Shown here piece by piece: positions 25,619 through 39,770 of a DNA stretch of 64,000 bases. A program made the position numbers and the translations under genes. The stretch's first letter is position 1. Each line of letters opens with the position of its first letter. Below the pieces are notes generated by a model that saw only the letters and a program-made list of their open reading frames with translations, was not told the DNA's origin and ran no database searches. Origin of the DNA: Crossaster papposus (Eukaryota; Echinodermata; Asteroidea; Velatida; Solasteridae); contig JBAIAA010001524.1 in the NCBI GenBank assembly GCA_037893245.1, positions 62,001-126,000 on the forward strand. The letters run 5' to 3'.

Positions 25619-28600
25619 AACTCGAGGGCTTGTTCCCACATCATGTGTTTATTTCTTATGCACACTTCTTTCCCTTTACATATTTCTTATGCACACTTCT
25701 TTCCCTTTACATATTTCTTATGCACACTTCTTTCCCTTTACATATTTCTTATGCACACTTCTTTCCCTTTACATATTTCTTATGCACACTTCTTTCCCTT
25801 TACATATTTCTTATGCACACTTCTTTCCCTTTACATATTTCTTATGCACACTTCTTTCCCTTTACATATTTCTTATGCACACTTCTTTCCCTTTACATAT
25901 TTCTTATGCACACTTATTTCCCTTTACATATTTATTATGCACAATTCTTTCCCTTTACATATTTCTTATGCACACTTCTTTCCCTTTACATATTTCTTAT
26001 GCACACTTCTTTCCCTTTACATATTTCTTATGCACACTTCTTTCCCTTTACATATTTCTTATGCACACTTCTTTCCCTTTACATATTTCTTATGCACACT
26101 TCTTTCCCTTTACATATTTCTTATGCACACTTCTTTCCCTTTACATATTTCTTATGCACACTTCTTTCCCTTTACATATTTCTTATGCACACTTCTTTCC
26201 CTTTACATATTTCTTATGCACACTTCTTTCCCTTTACATATTTCATATGCACACTTCTTTCCCTTTACATATTTCTTATGCACACTTCTTTCCCTTTACA
26301 TATTTCTTATGCACACTTCTTTCCCTTTACATATTTCTTATGCACACTTCTTTCCCTTTACATATTTCCTATGCACACTTCTTTCCCTTTACATATTTCT
26401 TATGCACACTTCTTTCCCTTTACATATTTCTTATGCACACTCCTTTCCCTTTACATATTTCTTATGCACACTTCTTTCCCTTTACATATTTCTTATGCAC
26501 ACTTCTTTCCCTTTACATATTTCTTATGCACACTTCTTTCCCTTTACATATTTCTTATGCACACTTCTTTCCCTTTACATATTTCTTATGCACACTTCTT
26601 TCCCTTTACATATTTCTTATGCACACTTCTTTCCCTTTACATATTTCTTATGCACACTTCTTTCCCTTTACATATTTATTATGCACACTTCTTTCCCTTT
26701 ACATATTTATTATGCACACTTCTTTCCCTTTACATATTTCTTATGCACACTTCTTTCCCTTTACATATTTATTATGCACACTTCTTTCCCTTTACATATT
26801 TCTTATGCACACTTCTGTCCCTTTACATATTTCTTATGCACACTTCTTTCCCTTTACATATTTCTTATGCACACTTCTTTCCCTTTACATATTTCTTATG
26901 CACACTTCTTTCCCTTTACATATTTCTTATGCACACTTCTTTCCCTTTACATATTTCTTATGCACACTTCTTTCCCTTTACATATTTCTTATGCACACTT
27001 CTTTCCCTTTACATATTTCTTATGCACACTTCTTTCCCTTTACATATTTCTTATGCACACTTCTTTCCCTTTACATATTTCTTATGCACACTTCTTTCCC
27101 TTTACATATTTAACTCGAGGGCTTGTTCCCACATCATGTGTTTATTTCTTATGCACACTTCTTTCCCTTTACATATTTCTTATGCACACTTCTTTCCCTT
27201 TACATATTTCTTATGCACACTTCTTTCCCTTTACATATTTCTTATGCACACTTCTTTCCCTTTACATATTTCTTATGCACACTTCTTTCCCTTTACATAT
27301 TTCTTATGCACACTTCTTTCCCTTTACATATTTCTTATGCACACTTCTTTCCCTTTACATATTTCTTATGCACACTTCTTTCCCTTTACATATTTCTTAT
27401 GCACACTTCTTTCCCTTTACATATTTCTTATGCACACTTCTTTCCGTTTACATATTTCTTATGCACACTTCTTTCCCTTTACATATTTCTTATGCACACT
27501 TCTTTCCCTTTACATATTTCTTATGCACACTTCTTTCCCTTTACATATTTCTTATGCACACTTCTTTCCCTTTACATATTTATTATGCACACTTCTTTCT
27601 CTTTACATATTTCTTATGCACACTTCTTTCCCTTTACATATTTCTTATGCACACTTCTTTCCCTTTACATATTTATTATGCACACTTCTTTCCCTTTACA
27701 TATTTCTTATGCACACTTCTTTCCCTTTACATATTTCTTATGCACACTTCTTTCCCTTTACATATTTCTTATGCACACTTCTTTCCCTTTACATATTTCT
27801 TATGCACACTTCTTTCCCTTTACATATTTCTTATGCACACTTCTTTCCCTTTACATATTTCTTATGCACACTTCTTTCCCTTTACATATTTCTTATGCAC
27901 ACTTCTTTCCCTTTACATATTTCTTATGCACACTTCTTTCCCTTTACATATTTCTTATGCACACTTCTTTCCCTTTACATATTTCTTATGCACACTTATT
28001 TCCCTTTACATATTTCTTATGCACACTTATTTCCCTTTACATATTTCTTATGCACACTTATTTCCCTTTACATATTTCTTATGCACACTTCTTTCCCTTT
28101 ACATATTTCTTATGCACACTTCTTTCCCTTTACATATTTCTTATGCACACTTCTTTCCCTTTACATATTTCTTATGCACACTTCTTTCCCTTTACATATT
28201 TCTTATGCACACTTCTTTCCCTTTACATATTTAACTCGAGGGCTTGTCCCGACATCATGTGTTTATTTATTATGCCCACTTCTTTCCCTTTACATATTTC
28301 TTATGCACACTTCTTTCCCTTTACATATTTCTTATGCACACTTCTTTCCGTTTACATATTTCTTATGCACACTTCTTTCCCTTTACATATTTCGTATGCA
28401 CACTTCTTTCCCTTTACATATTTCTTATGCACACTTCTTTCCCTTTACATATTTCTTATGCACACTTCTTTCCCTTTACATATTTCTTATGCACACTTCT
28501 TTCCCTTTACATATTTCTTATGCACACTTCTTTCCCTTTACATATTTCTTATGCACACTTCTTTCCCTTTACATATTTCTTATGCACACTTCTTTCCCTT

Positions 28601-30004
28601 TACATATTTCTTATGCACACTTCTTTCCCTTTACATATTTCTTATGCACACTTCTTTCCCTTTACATATTTCTTATGCACACTTCTTTCCCTTTACATAT
28701 TTCTTATGCACACTTCTTTCCCTTTACATATTTCTTATGCACACTTCTTTCCCTTTACATATTTCTTATGCACACTTCTTTCCCTTTACATATTTCTTAT
28801 GCACACTTCTTTCCCTTTACATATTTCTTATGCACACTTCTTTCCCTTTACATATTTCTTATGCACACTTCTTTCCCTTTACATATTTCTTATGCACACT
28901 TCTTTCCCTTTACATATTTCTTATGCACACTTCTTTCCCTTTACATATTTCTTATGCACACTTCTTTCCCTTTACATATTTCTTATGCACACTTCTTTCC
29001 CTTTACATATTTCTTATGCACACTTCTTTCCCTTTACATATTTCTTATGCACACTTCTTTCCCTTTACATATTTCTTATGCACACTTCTTTCCCTTTACA
29101 TATTTCTTATGCACACTTCTTTCCCTTTACATATTTCTTATGCACACTTCTTTCCCTTTACATATTTCTTATGCACACTTCTTTCCCTTTACATATTTCT
29201 TATGCACACTTCTTTCCCTTTACATATTTCTTATGCACACTTCTTTCCCTTTACATATTTCTTATGCACACTTCTTTCCCTTTACATATTTCTTATGCAC
29301 ACTTCTTTCCCTTTACATATTTCTTATGCACACTTCTTTCCCTTTACATATTTCTTATGCACACTTCTTTCCGTTTACATATTTCTTATGCACACTTCTT
29401 TCCCTTTACATATTTCGTATGCACACTTCTTTCCCTTTACATATTTCTTATGCACACTTCTTTCCCTTTACATATTTCTTATGCACACTTCTTTCCCTTT
29501 ACATATTTCTTATGCACACTTCTTTCCCTTTACATATTTCTTATGCACACTTCTTTCCCTTTACATATTTCTTATGCACACTTCTTTCCCTTTACATATT
29601 TCTTATGCACACTTCTTTCCCTTTACATATTTCTTATGCACACTTCTTTCCCTTTACATATTTCTTATGCACACTTCTTTCCCTTTACATATTTCTTATG
29701 CACACTTCTTTCCCTTTACATATTTCTTATGCACACTTCTTTCCCTTTACATATTTCTTATGCACACTTCTTTCCGTTTACATATTTCTTATGCACACTT
29801 CTTTCCCTTTACATATTTCGTATGCACACTTCTTTCCCTTTACATATTTCTTATGCACACTTCTTTCCCTTTACATATTTCTTATGCACACTTCTTTCCC
29901 TTTACATATTTCTTATGCACACTTCTTTCCCTTTACATATTTCTTATGCACACTTATTTCCCTTTACATATTTCTTATGCACACTTCTTTCCCTTTACAT
30001 ATTT
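25619..30004 (+). repeat. 4,386-bp higher-order repeat, copy 1
   Basis: Spacers start at 25619 (B), 27112 (B) and 28233 (A), with intervals of 47, 35 and 56 units. The first two intervals and all their marker variants recur 4,386 bp downstream. The A spacer at 28233 is followed by a distinctive unit beginning ATTATGCCCAC, which is seen again only after the A spacer at 32619. The stretch from about 28308 to 29900 is not in the second copy and holds several TTCCGTTTAC and CGTATGC units. Confidence 0.92.
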
Positions 30005-32693
30005 AACTCGAGGGCTTGTTCCCACATCATGTGTTTATTTCTTATGCACACTTCTTTCCCTTTACATATTTCTTATGCACACTTCTTTCCCTTTACATAT
30101 TTCTTATGCACACTTCTTTCCCTTTACATATTTCTTATGCACACTTCTTTCCCTTTACATATTTCTTATGCACACTTCTTTCCCTTTACATATTTCTTAT
30201 GCACACTTCTTTCCCTTTACATATTTCTTATGCACACTTCTTTCCCTTTACATATTTCTTATGCACACTTCTTTCCCTTTACATATTTCTTATGCACACT
30301 TATTTCCCTTTACATATTTATTATGCACAATTCTTTCCCTTTACATATTTCTTATGCACACTTCTTTCCCTTTACATATTTCTTATGCACACTTCTTTCC
30401 CTTTACATATTTCTTATGCACACTTCTTTCCCTTTACATATTTCTTATGCACACTTCTTTCCCTTTACATATTTCTTATGCACACTTCTTTCCCTTTACA
30501 TATTTCTTATGCACACTTCTTTCCCTTTACATATTTCTTATGCACACTTCTTTCCCTTTACATATTTCTTATGCACACTTCTTTCCCTTTACATATTTCT
30601 TATGCACACTTCTTTCCCTTTACATATTTCATATGCACACTTCTTTCCCTTTACATATTTCTTATGCACACTTCTTTCCCTTTACATATTTCTTATGCAC
30701 ACTTCTTTCCCTTTACATATTTCTTATGCACACTTCTTTCCCTTTACATATTTCCTATGCACACTTCTTTCCCTTTACATATTTCTTATGCACACTTCTT
30801 TCCCTTTACATATTTCTTATGCACACTCCTTTCCCTTTACATATTTCTTATGCACACTTCTTTCCCTTTACATATTTCTTATGCACACTTCTTTCCCTTT
30901 ACATATTTCTTATGCACACTTCTTTCCCTTTACATATTTCTTATGCACACTTCTTTCCCTTTACATATTTCTTATGCACACTTCTTTCCCTTTACATATT
31001 TCTTATGCACACTTCTTTCCCTTTACATATTTCTTATGCACACTTCTTTCCCTTTACATATTTATTATGCACACTTCTTTCCCTTTACATATTTATTATG
31101 CACACTTCTTTCCCTTTACATATTTCTTATGCACACTTCTTTCCCTTTACATATTTATTATGCACACTTCTTTCCCTTTACATATTTCTTATGCACACTT
31201 CTGTCCCTTTACATATTTCTTATGCACACTTCTTTCCCTTTACATATTTCTTATGCACACTTCTTTCCCTTTACATATTTCTTATGCACACTTCTTTCCC
31301 TTTACATATTTCTTATGCACACTTCTTTCCCTTTACATATTTCTTATGCACACTTCTTTCCCTTTACATATTTCTTATGCACACTTCTTTCCCTTTACAT
31401 ATTTCTTATGCACACTTCTTTCCCTTTACATATTTCTTATGCACACTTCTTTCCCTTTACATATTTCTTATGCACACTTCTTTCCCTTTACATATTTAAC
31501 TCGAGGGCTTGTTCCCACATCATGTGTTTATTTCTTATGCACACTTCTTTCCCTTTACATATTTCTTATGCACACTTCTTTCCCTTTACATATTTCTTAT
31601 GCACACTTCTTTCCCTTTACATATTTCTTATGCACACTTCTTTCCCTTTACATATTTCTTATGCACACTTCTTTCCCTTTACATATTTCTTATGCACACT
31701 TCTTTCCCTTTACATATTTCTTATGCACACTTCTTTCCCTTTACATATTTCTTATGCACACTTCTTTCCCTTTACATATTTCTTATGCACACTTCTTTCC
31801 CTTTACATATTTCTTATGCACACTTCTTTCCGTTTACATATTTCTTATGCACACTTCTTTCCCTTTACATATTTCTTATGCACACTTCTTTCCCTTTACA
31901 TATTTCTTATGCACACTTCTTTCCCTTTACATATTTCTTATGCACACTTCTTTCCCTTTACATATTTATTATGCACACTTCTTTCTCTTTACATATTTCT
32001 TATGCACACTTCTTTCCCTTTACATATTTCTTATGCACACTTCTTTCCCTTTACATATTTATTATGCACACTTCTTTCCCTTTACATATTTCTTATGCAC
32101 ACTTCTTTCCCTTTACATATTTCTTATGCACACTTCTTTCCCTTTACATATTTCTTATGCACACTTCTTTCCCTTTACATATTTCTTATGCACACTTCTT
32201 TCCCTTTACATATTTCTTATGCACACTTCTTTCCCTTTACATATTTCTTATGCACACTTCTTTCCCTTTACATATTTCTTATGCACACTTCTTTCCCTTT
32301 ACATATTTCTTATGCACACTTCTTTCCCTTTACATATTTCTTATGCACACTTCTTTCCCTTTACATATTTCTTATGCACACTTATTTCCCTTTACATATT
32401 TCTTATGCACACTTATTTCCCTTTACATATTTCTTATGCACACTTATTTCCCTTTACATATTTCTTATGCACACTTCTTTCCCTTTACATATTTCTTATG
32501 CACACTTCTTTCCCTTTACATATTTCTTATGCACACTTCTTTCCCTTTACATATTTCTTATGCACACTTCTTTCCCTTTACATATTTCTTATGCACACTT
32601 CTTTCCCTTTACATATTTAACTCGAGGGCTTGTCCCGACATCATGTGTTTATTTATTATGCCCACTTCTTTCCCTTTACATATTTCTTATGCA
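30005..32693 (+). repeat. 4,386-bp higher-order repeat, copy 2
   Basis: Spacers start at 30005 (B), 31498 (B) and 32619 (A), each 4,386 bp after the matching one in copy 1. Markers agree at the same offsets: CACAATTC at +290, CATATG at +591 and CTGTCCC at +1163 after the first spacer, and TTCCGTTTAC at +299 after the second. Identity also holds for a CACTTATTT unit (25570 and 29956). It is lost at 32694, where this copy has GCAAAC and then CCCGTTAC. Confidence 0.92.
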
Positions 32694-35600
32694 AACTTCT
32701 TTCCCGTTACATATTTCTTATGCACACTTCTTTCCCTTTACATATTTCTTATGCACACTTCTTTCCCTTTACATATTTCTTATGCACACTTCTTTCCCTT
32801 TACATATTTCTTATGCACACTTCTTTCCCTTTACATATTTCTTATGCACACTTCTTTCCCTTTACATATTTCTTATGCACACTTCTTTCCCTTTACATAT
32901 TTCTTATGCACACTTCTTTCCCTTTACATATTTCTTATGCACACTTCTTTCCCTTTACATATTTCTTATGCACACTTCTTTCCCTTTACATATTTCTTAT
33001 GCACACTTCTTTCCCTTTACATATTTCTTATGCACACTTCTTTCCCTTTACATATTTCTTATGCACACTTCTTTCCCTTTACATATTTCTTATGCACACT
33101 TCTTTCCCTTTACATATTTCTTATGCACACTTCTTTCCCTTTACATATTTCTTATGCACACTTCTTTCCCTTTACATATTTCTTATGCACACTTCTTTCC
33201 CTTTACATATTTCTTATGCACACTTCTTTCCCTTTACATATTTCTTATGCACACTTCTTTCCCTTTACATATTTCTTATGCACACTTCTTTCCCTTTACA
33301 TATTTCTTATGCACACTTCTTTCCCTTTACATATTTCTTATGCACACTTCTTTCCCTTTACATATTTCTTATGCACACTTCTTTCCCTTTACATATTTCT
33401 TATGCACACTTCTTTCCCTTTACATATTTCTTATGCACACTTCTTTCCCTTTACATATTTCTTATGCACACTTCTTTCCCTTTACATATTTCTTATGCAC
33501 ACTTCTTTCCCTTTACATATTTCTTATGCACACTTATTTCCCTTTACATATTTCTTATGCACACTTATTTCCCTTTATATATTTCTTATGCACACTTATT
33601 TCCCTTTACATATTTCTTATGCACACTTCTTTCCCTTTACATATTTCTTATGCACACTTCTTTCCCTTTACATATTTCTTATGCACACTTCTTTCCCTTT
33701 ACATATTTCTTATGCACACTTCTTTCCCTTTACATATTTCTTATGCACACTTCTTTCCCTTTACATATTTAACTCGAGGGCTTGTCCCGACATCATGTGT
33801 TTATTTCTTATGCACACTTCTTTCCCTTTACATATTTCTTATGCACACTTCTTTCCCTTTACATATTTCTTATGCACAATTCTTTCCCTTTACATATTTC
33901 TTATGCACACTTCTTTCCCTTTACATATTTCTTATGCACACTTCATTCCCTTTACATATTTCTTATGCACACTTCTTTCCCTTTACATATTTCTTATGCA
34001 CACTTCTTTCCCTTTACATATTTCTTATGCACACTTCTTTCCCTTTACATATTTCTTATGCACACTTCTTTCCCTTTACATATTTCTTATGCACACTTCT
34101 TTCCCTTTACATATTTCTTATGCACACTTCTTTCCCTTTACATATTTCTTATGCACACTTCTTTCCCTTTACATATTTCTTATGCACACTTCTTTCCCTT
34201 TACATATTTCTTATGCACACTTCTTTCCCTTTACATATTTCTTATGCACACTTCTTTCCCTTTACATATTTCTTATGCACACTTCTTTCCCTTTACATAT
34301 TTCTTATGCACACTTCTTTCCCTTTACATATTTCTTATGCACACTTCTTTCCCTTTACATATTTCTTATGCACACTTCTTTCCCTTTACATATTTCTTAT
34401 GCACACTTCTTTCCCTTTACATATTTCTTATGCACACTTCTTTCCCTTTACATATTTCTTATGCACACTTCTTTCCCTTTACATATTTCTTATGCACACT
34501 TCTTTCCCTTTACATATTTCTTATGCACACTTCTTTCCCTTTACATATTTCTTATGCACACTTCTTTCCCTTTACATATTTCTTATGCACACTTCTTTCC
34601 CTTTACATATTTCTTATGCACACTTCTTTCCCTTTACATATTTCTTATGCACACTTCTTTCCCTTTACATATTTCTTATGCACACTTCTTTCCCTTTACA
34701 TATTTCGTATGCACACTTCTTTCCCTTTACATATTTCTTATGCACACTTCTTTCCCTTTACATATTTCTTATGCACACTTCTTTCCCTTTACATATTTCT
34801 TATGCACACTTCTTTCCCTTTACATATTTCTTATGCACACTTCTTTCCCTTTACATATTTCTTATGCACACTTCTTTCCCTTTACATATTTCTTATGCAC
34901 ACTTCTTTCCCTTTACATATTTCTTATGCACACTTCTTTCCCTTTACATATTTCTTATGCACACTTCTTTCCCTTTACATATTTCTTATGCACACTTCTT
35001 TCCCTTTACATATTTCTTATGCACACTTCTTTCCCTTTACATATTTCTTATGCACACTTCTTTCCCTTTACATATTTCTTATGCACACTTCTTTCCCTTT
35101 ACATATTTCTTATGCACACTTCTTTCCCTTTACATATTTCTTATGCACACTTCTTTCCCTTTACATATTTCTTATGCACACTTCTTTCCCTTTACATATT
35201 TCTTATGCACACTTCTTTCCCTTTACATATTTCTTATGCACACTTCTTTCCCTTTACATATTTCTTATGCACACTTCTTTCCCTTTACATATTTAACTCG
35301 AGGGCTTGTCCCGACATCATGTGTTTATTTCTTATGCACACTTCTTTCCCTTTACATATTTCTTATGCACACTTCTTTCCCTTTACATATTTCTTATGCA
35401 CACTTCTTTCCCTTTACATATTTCTTATGCACACTTATTTCCCTTTACATATTTCTTATGCACACTTCTTTCCCTTTACATATTTCGTATGCACACTTCT
35501 TCCCCTTTACATATTTCTTATGCACACTTCTTTCCCTTTACATATTTCTTATGCACACTTCTTTCCCTTTACATATTTAACTCGAGGGCTTGTTCCCACA

Positions 35601-36790
35601 TCATGTGTTTATTTCTTATGCACACTTCTTTCCCTTTACATATTTAACTCGAGGGCTTGTCCCGACATCATGTGTTTATTTCTTATGCACACTTCTTTCC
35701 CTTTACATATTTCTTATGCACACTTCTTTCCCTTTACATATTTCTTATGCACACTTCTTTCCCTTTACATATTTCTTATGCACACTTCTTTCCCTTTACA
35801 TATTTCTTATGCACACTTCTTTCCCTTTACATATTTCTTATGCACACTTCTTTCCCTTTACATATTTCTTATGCACACTTCTTTCCCTTTACATATTTCT
35901 TATGCACACTTCTTTCCCTTTACATATTTCTTATGCACACTTCTTTCCCTTTACATATTTCTTATGCACACTTCTTTCCCTTTACATATTTCTTATGCAC
36001 ACTTCTTTCCCTTTACATATTTCTTATGCACACTTCTTTCCCTTTACATATTTCTTATGCACACTTCTTTCCCTTTACATATTTCTTATGCACACTTCTT
36101 TCCCTTTACATATTTCTTATGAACACTTCTTTCCCTTTACATATTTCTTATGCACACTTCTTTCCCTTTACATATTTCTTATGCACACTTCTTTCCCTTT
36201 ACATATTTCTTATGCACACTTCTTTCCCTTTACATATTTCTTATGCACACTTCTTTCCCTTTACATATTTCTTATGCACACTTCTTTCCCTTTACATATT
36301 TCTTATGCACACTTCTTTCCCTTTACATATTTCTTATGCACACTTCTTTCCCTTTACATATTTCTTATGCACACTTCTTTCCCTTTACATATTTAACTCG
36401 AGGGCTTGTTCCCACATCATGTGTTTATTTCTTATGCACACTTCTTTCCCTTTACATATTTAACTCGAGGGCTTGTCCCGACATCATGTGTTTATTTCTT
36501 ATGCACATTTCTTTCCCTTTACATATTTCTTATGCACACTTCTTTCCCTTTACATATTTCTTATGCACACTTCTTTCCCTTTACATATTTCTTATGCACA
36601 CTTCTTTCCCTTTACATATATCTTATGCACACTTCTTTCCCTTTACATATTTCTTATGCACACTTCTTTCCCTTTACATATTTCTTATGCACACTTCTTT
36701 CCCTTTACATATTTCCTATGCACACTTCTTTCCCTTTACATATTTCTTATGCACACTTCTTTCCCTTTACATATTTCTTATGCACACTTC
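32694..36790 (+). repeat. Type A-rich block with two B-unit-A doublets
   Basis: After the A spacer at 32619, spacers start at 33771 (A), 35295 (A), 35579 (B), 35646 (A), 36395 (B) and 36462 (A). Intervals are 36, 48, 8, 1, 23 and 1 units. The doublets at 35579/35646 and 36395/36462 each consist of a B spacer, one unit and an A spacer, and repeat at 816 bp. Between spacers most units are canonical, with three CACTTATTT units near 33536-33600 and a TATATATTT change near 33578. Confidence 0.88.
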
Positions 36791-39770
36791 TTTCCATTTA
36801 CATATTTCTTATGCACACTTCTTTCCCTTTACATATTTCTTATGCACACTTCTTTCCCTTTACATATTTCTTATGCACACTTCTTTCCCTTTACATATTT
36901 CTTATGCACACTTCTTTCCCTTTACATATTTCTTATGCACACTTCTTTCCCTTTACATATTTCTTATGCACACTTCTTTCCCTTTACATATTTCTTATGC
37001 ACACTTCTTTCCCTTTACATATTTCTTATGCACACTTCTTTCCCTTTACATATTTCTTATGCACACTTCTTTCCCTTTACATATTTCTTATGCACACTTC
37101 TTTCCCTTTACATATTTCTTATGCACACTTCTTTCCCTTTACATATTTCTTATGCACACTTCTTTCCCTTTACATATTTCTTATGCACACTTCTTTCCCT
37201 TTACATATTTCTTATGCACACTTCTTTCCCTTTACATATTTCTTATGCACACTTCTTTCCCTTTACATATTTCTTATGCACACTTCTTTCCCTTTACATA
37301 TTTCTTATGCACACTTCTTTCCCTTTACATATTTCTTATGCACACTTCTTTCCCTTTACATATTTCTTATGCACACTTCTTTCCCTTTACATATTTCTTA
37401 TGCACACTTCTTTCCCTTTACATATTTCTTATGCACACTTCTTTCCCTTTACATATTTCTTATGCACACTTCTTTCCCTTTACATATTTCTTATGCACAC
37501 TTCTTTCCCTTTACATATTTCTTATGCACACTTCTTTCCCTTTACATATTTCTTATGCACACTTCTTTCCCTTTACATATTTCTTATGCACACTTCTTTC
37601 CCTTTACATATTTCTTATGCACACTTCTTTCCCTTTACATATTTCTTATGCACACTTCTTTCCCTTTACATATTTCTTATGCACACTTCTTTCCCTTTAC
37701 ATATTTCTTATGCACACTTCTTTCCCTTTACATATTTCTTATGCACACTTCTTTCCCTTTACATATTTCTTATGCACACTTCTTTCCCTTTACATATTTC
37801 TTATGCACACTTCTTTCCCTTTACATATTTCTTATGCACACTTCTTTCCCTTTACATATTTCTTATGCACACTTCTTTCCCTTTACATATTTCTTATGCA
37901 CACTTCTTTCCCTTTACATATTTCTTATGCACACTTCTTTCCCTTTACATATTTCTTATGCACACTTCTTTCCCTTTACATATTTCTTATGCACACTTCT
38001 TTCCCTTTACATATTTCTTATGCACACTTCTTTCCCTTTACATATTTCTTATGCACACTTCTTTCCCTTTACATATTTCTTATGCACACTTCTTTCCCTT
38101 TACATATTTCTTATGCACACTTCTTTCCCTTTACATATTTCTTATGCACACTTCTTTCCCTTTACATATTTACTTAGGCTTTTCCCTTCATTATTTCTTA
38201 TGCACACTTCTTTCCCTTTACATATTTCTTATGCACACTTCTTTCCCTTTACATATTTCTTATGCACACTTCTTTCCCTTTACATATTTCTTATGCACAC
38301 TTCTTTCCCTTTACATATTTCTTATGCACACTTCTTTCCCTTTACATATTTCTTATGCACACTTCTTTCCCTTTACATATTTCTTATGCACACTTCTTTC
38401 CCTTTACATATTTCTTATGCACACTTCTTTCCCTTTACATATTTCTTATGCACACTTCTTTCCCTTTACATATTTCTTATGCACACTTCTTTCCCTTTAC
38501 ATATTTCTTATGCACACTTCTTTCCCTTTACATATTTCTTATGCACACTTCTTTCCCTTTACATATTTCTTATGCACACTTCTTTCCCTTTACATATTTC
38601 TTATGCACACTTCTTTCCCTTTACATATTTCTTATGCACACTTCTTTCCCTTTACATATTTCTTATGCACACTTCTTTCCCTTTACATATTTCTTATGCA
38701 CACTTCTTTCCCTTTACATATTTCTTATGCACACTTCTTTCCCTTTACATATTTCTTATGCACACTTCTTTCCCTTTACATATTTCTTATGCACACTTCT
38801 TTCCCTTTACATATTTCTTATGCACACTTCTTTCCCTTTACATATTTCTTATGCACACTTCTTTCCCTTTACATATTTCTTATGCACACTTCTTTCCCTT
38901 TACATATTTCTTATGCACACTTCTTTCCCTTTACATATTTCTTATGCACACTTCTTTCCCTTTACATATTTCTTATGCACACTTCTTTCCCTTTACATAT
39001 TTCTTATGCACACTTCTTTCCCTTTACATATTTCTTATGCACACTTCTTTCCCTTTACATATTTCTTATGCACACTTCTTTCCCTTTACATATTTCTTAT
39101 GCACACTTCTTTCCCTTTACATATTTCTTATGCACACTTCTTTCCCTTTACATATTTCTTATGCACACTTCTTTCCCTTTACATATTTCTTATGCACACT
39201 TCTTTCCCTTTACATATTTCTTATGCACACTTCTTTCCCTTTACATATTTCTTATGCACACTTCTTTCCCTTTACATATTTCTTATGCACACTTCTTTCC
39301 CTTTACATATTTCTTATGCACACTTCTTTCCCTTTACATATTTCTTATGCACACTTCTTTCCCTTTACATATTTCTTATGCACACTTCTTTCCCTTTACA
39401 TATTTCTTATGCACACTTCTTTCCCTTTACATATTTCTTATGCACACTTCTTTCCCTTTACATATTTCTTATGCACACTTCTTTCCCTTTACATATTTCT
39501 TATGCACACTTCTTTCCCTTTACATATTTCTTATGCACACTTCTTTCCCTTTACATATTTCTTATGCACACTTCTTTCCCTTTACATATTTCTTATGCAC
39601 ACTTCTTTCCCTTTACATATTTCTTATGCACACTTCTTTCCCTTTACATATTTCTTATGCACACTTCTTTCCCTTTACATATTTCTTATGCACACTTCTT
39701 TCCCTTTACATATTTCTTATGCACACTTCTTTCCCTTTACATATTTCTTATGCACACTTCTTTCCCTTTA
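36791..39770 (+). repeat. Near-invariant run split by one degraded spacer
   Basis: About 44 canonical units, a 25-bp spacer remnant (38172-38196) and about 50 further canonical units make up this stretch. I found no other variant between a CCATTTAC unit near 36793 and an ATATGTC unit near 39775. The interval between flanking full spacers (36462 and 40181) equals 118 units plus the 36-bp spacer and the 25-bp remnant. As at 15-18 kb, invariance and a degraded element occur together. Confidence 0.9.
38172..38196 (+). repeat. Degraded spacer remnant
   Basis: The 25 bp between two canonical units read ACTTAGGCTT, TTCCCTTCAT, TATTT. They align with a spacer that has lost about eleven bases: the XhoI site, part of GGGCTTGT and the GTGT of CATCATGTGT. 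A TAA/TTA-rich start replaces AACTCGAG. It could be a decayed spacer or a poorly called one, since both flanks are perfect. Confidence 0.75.
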
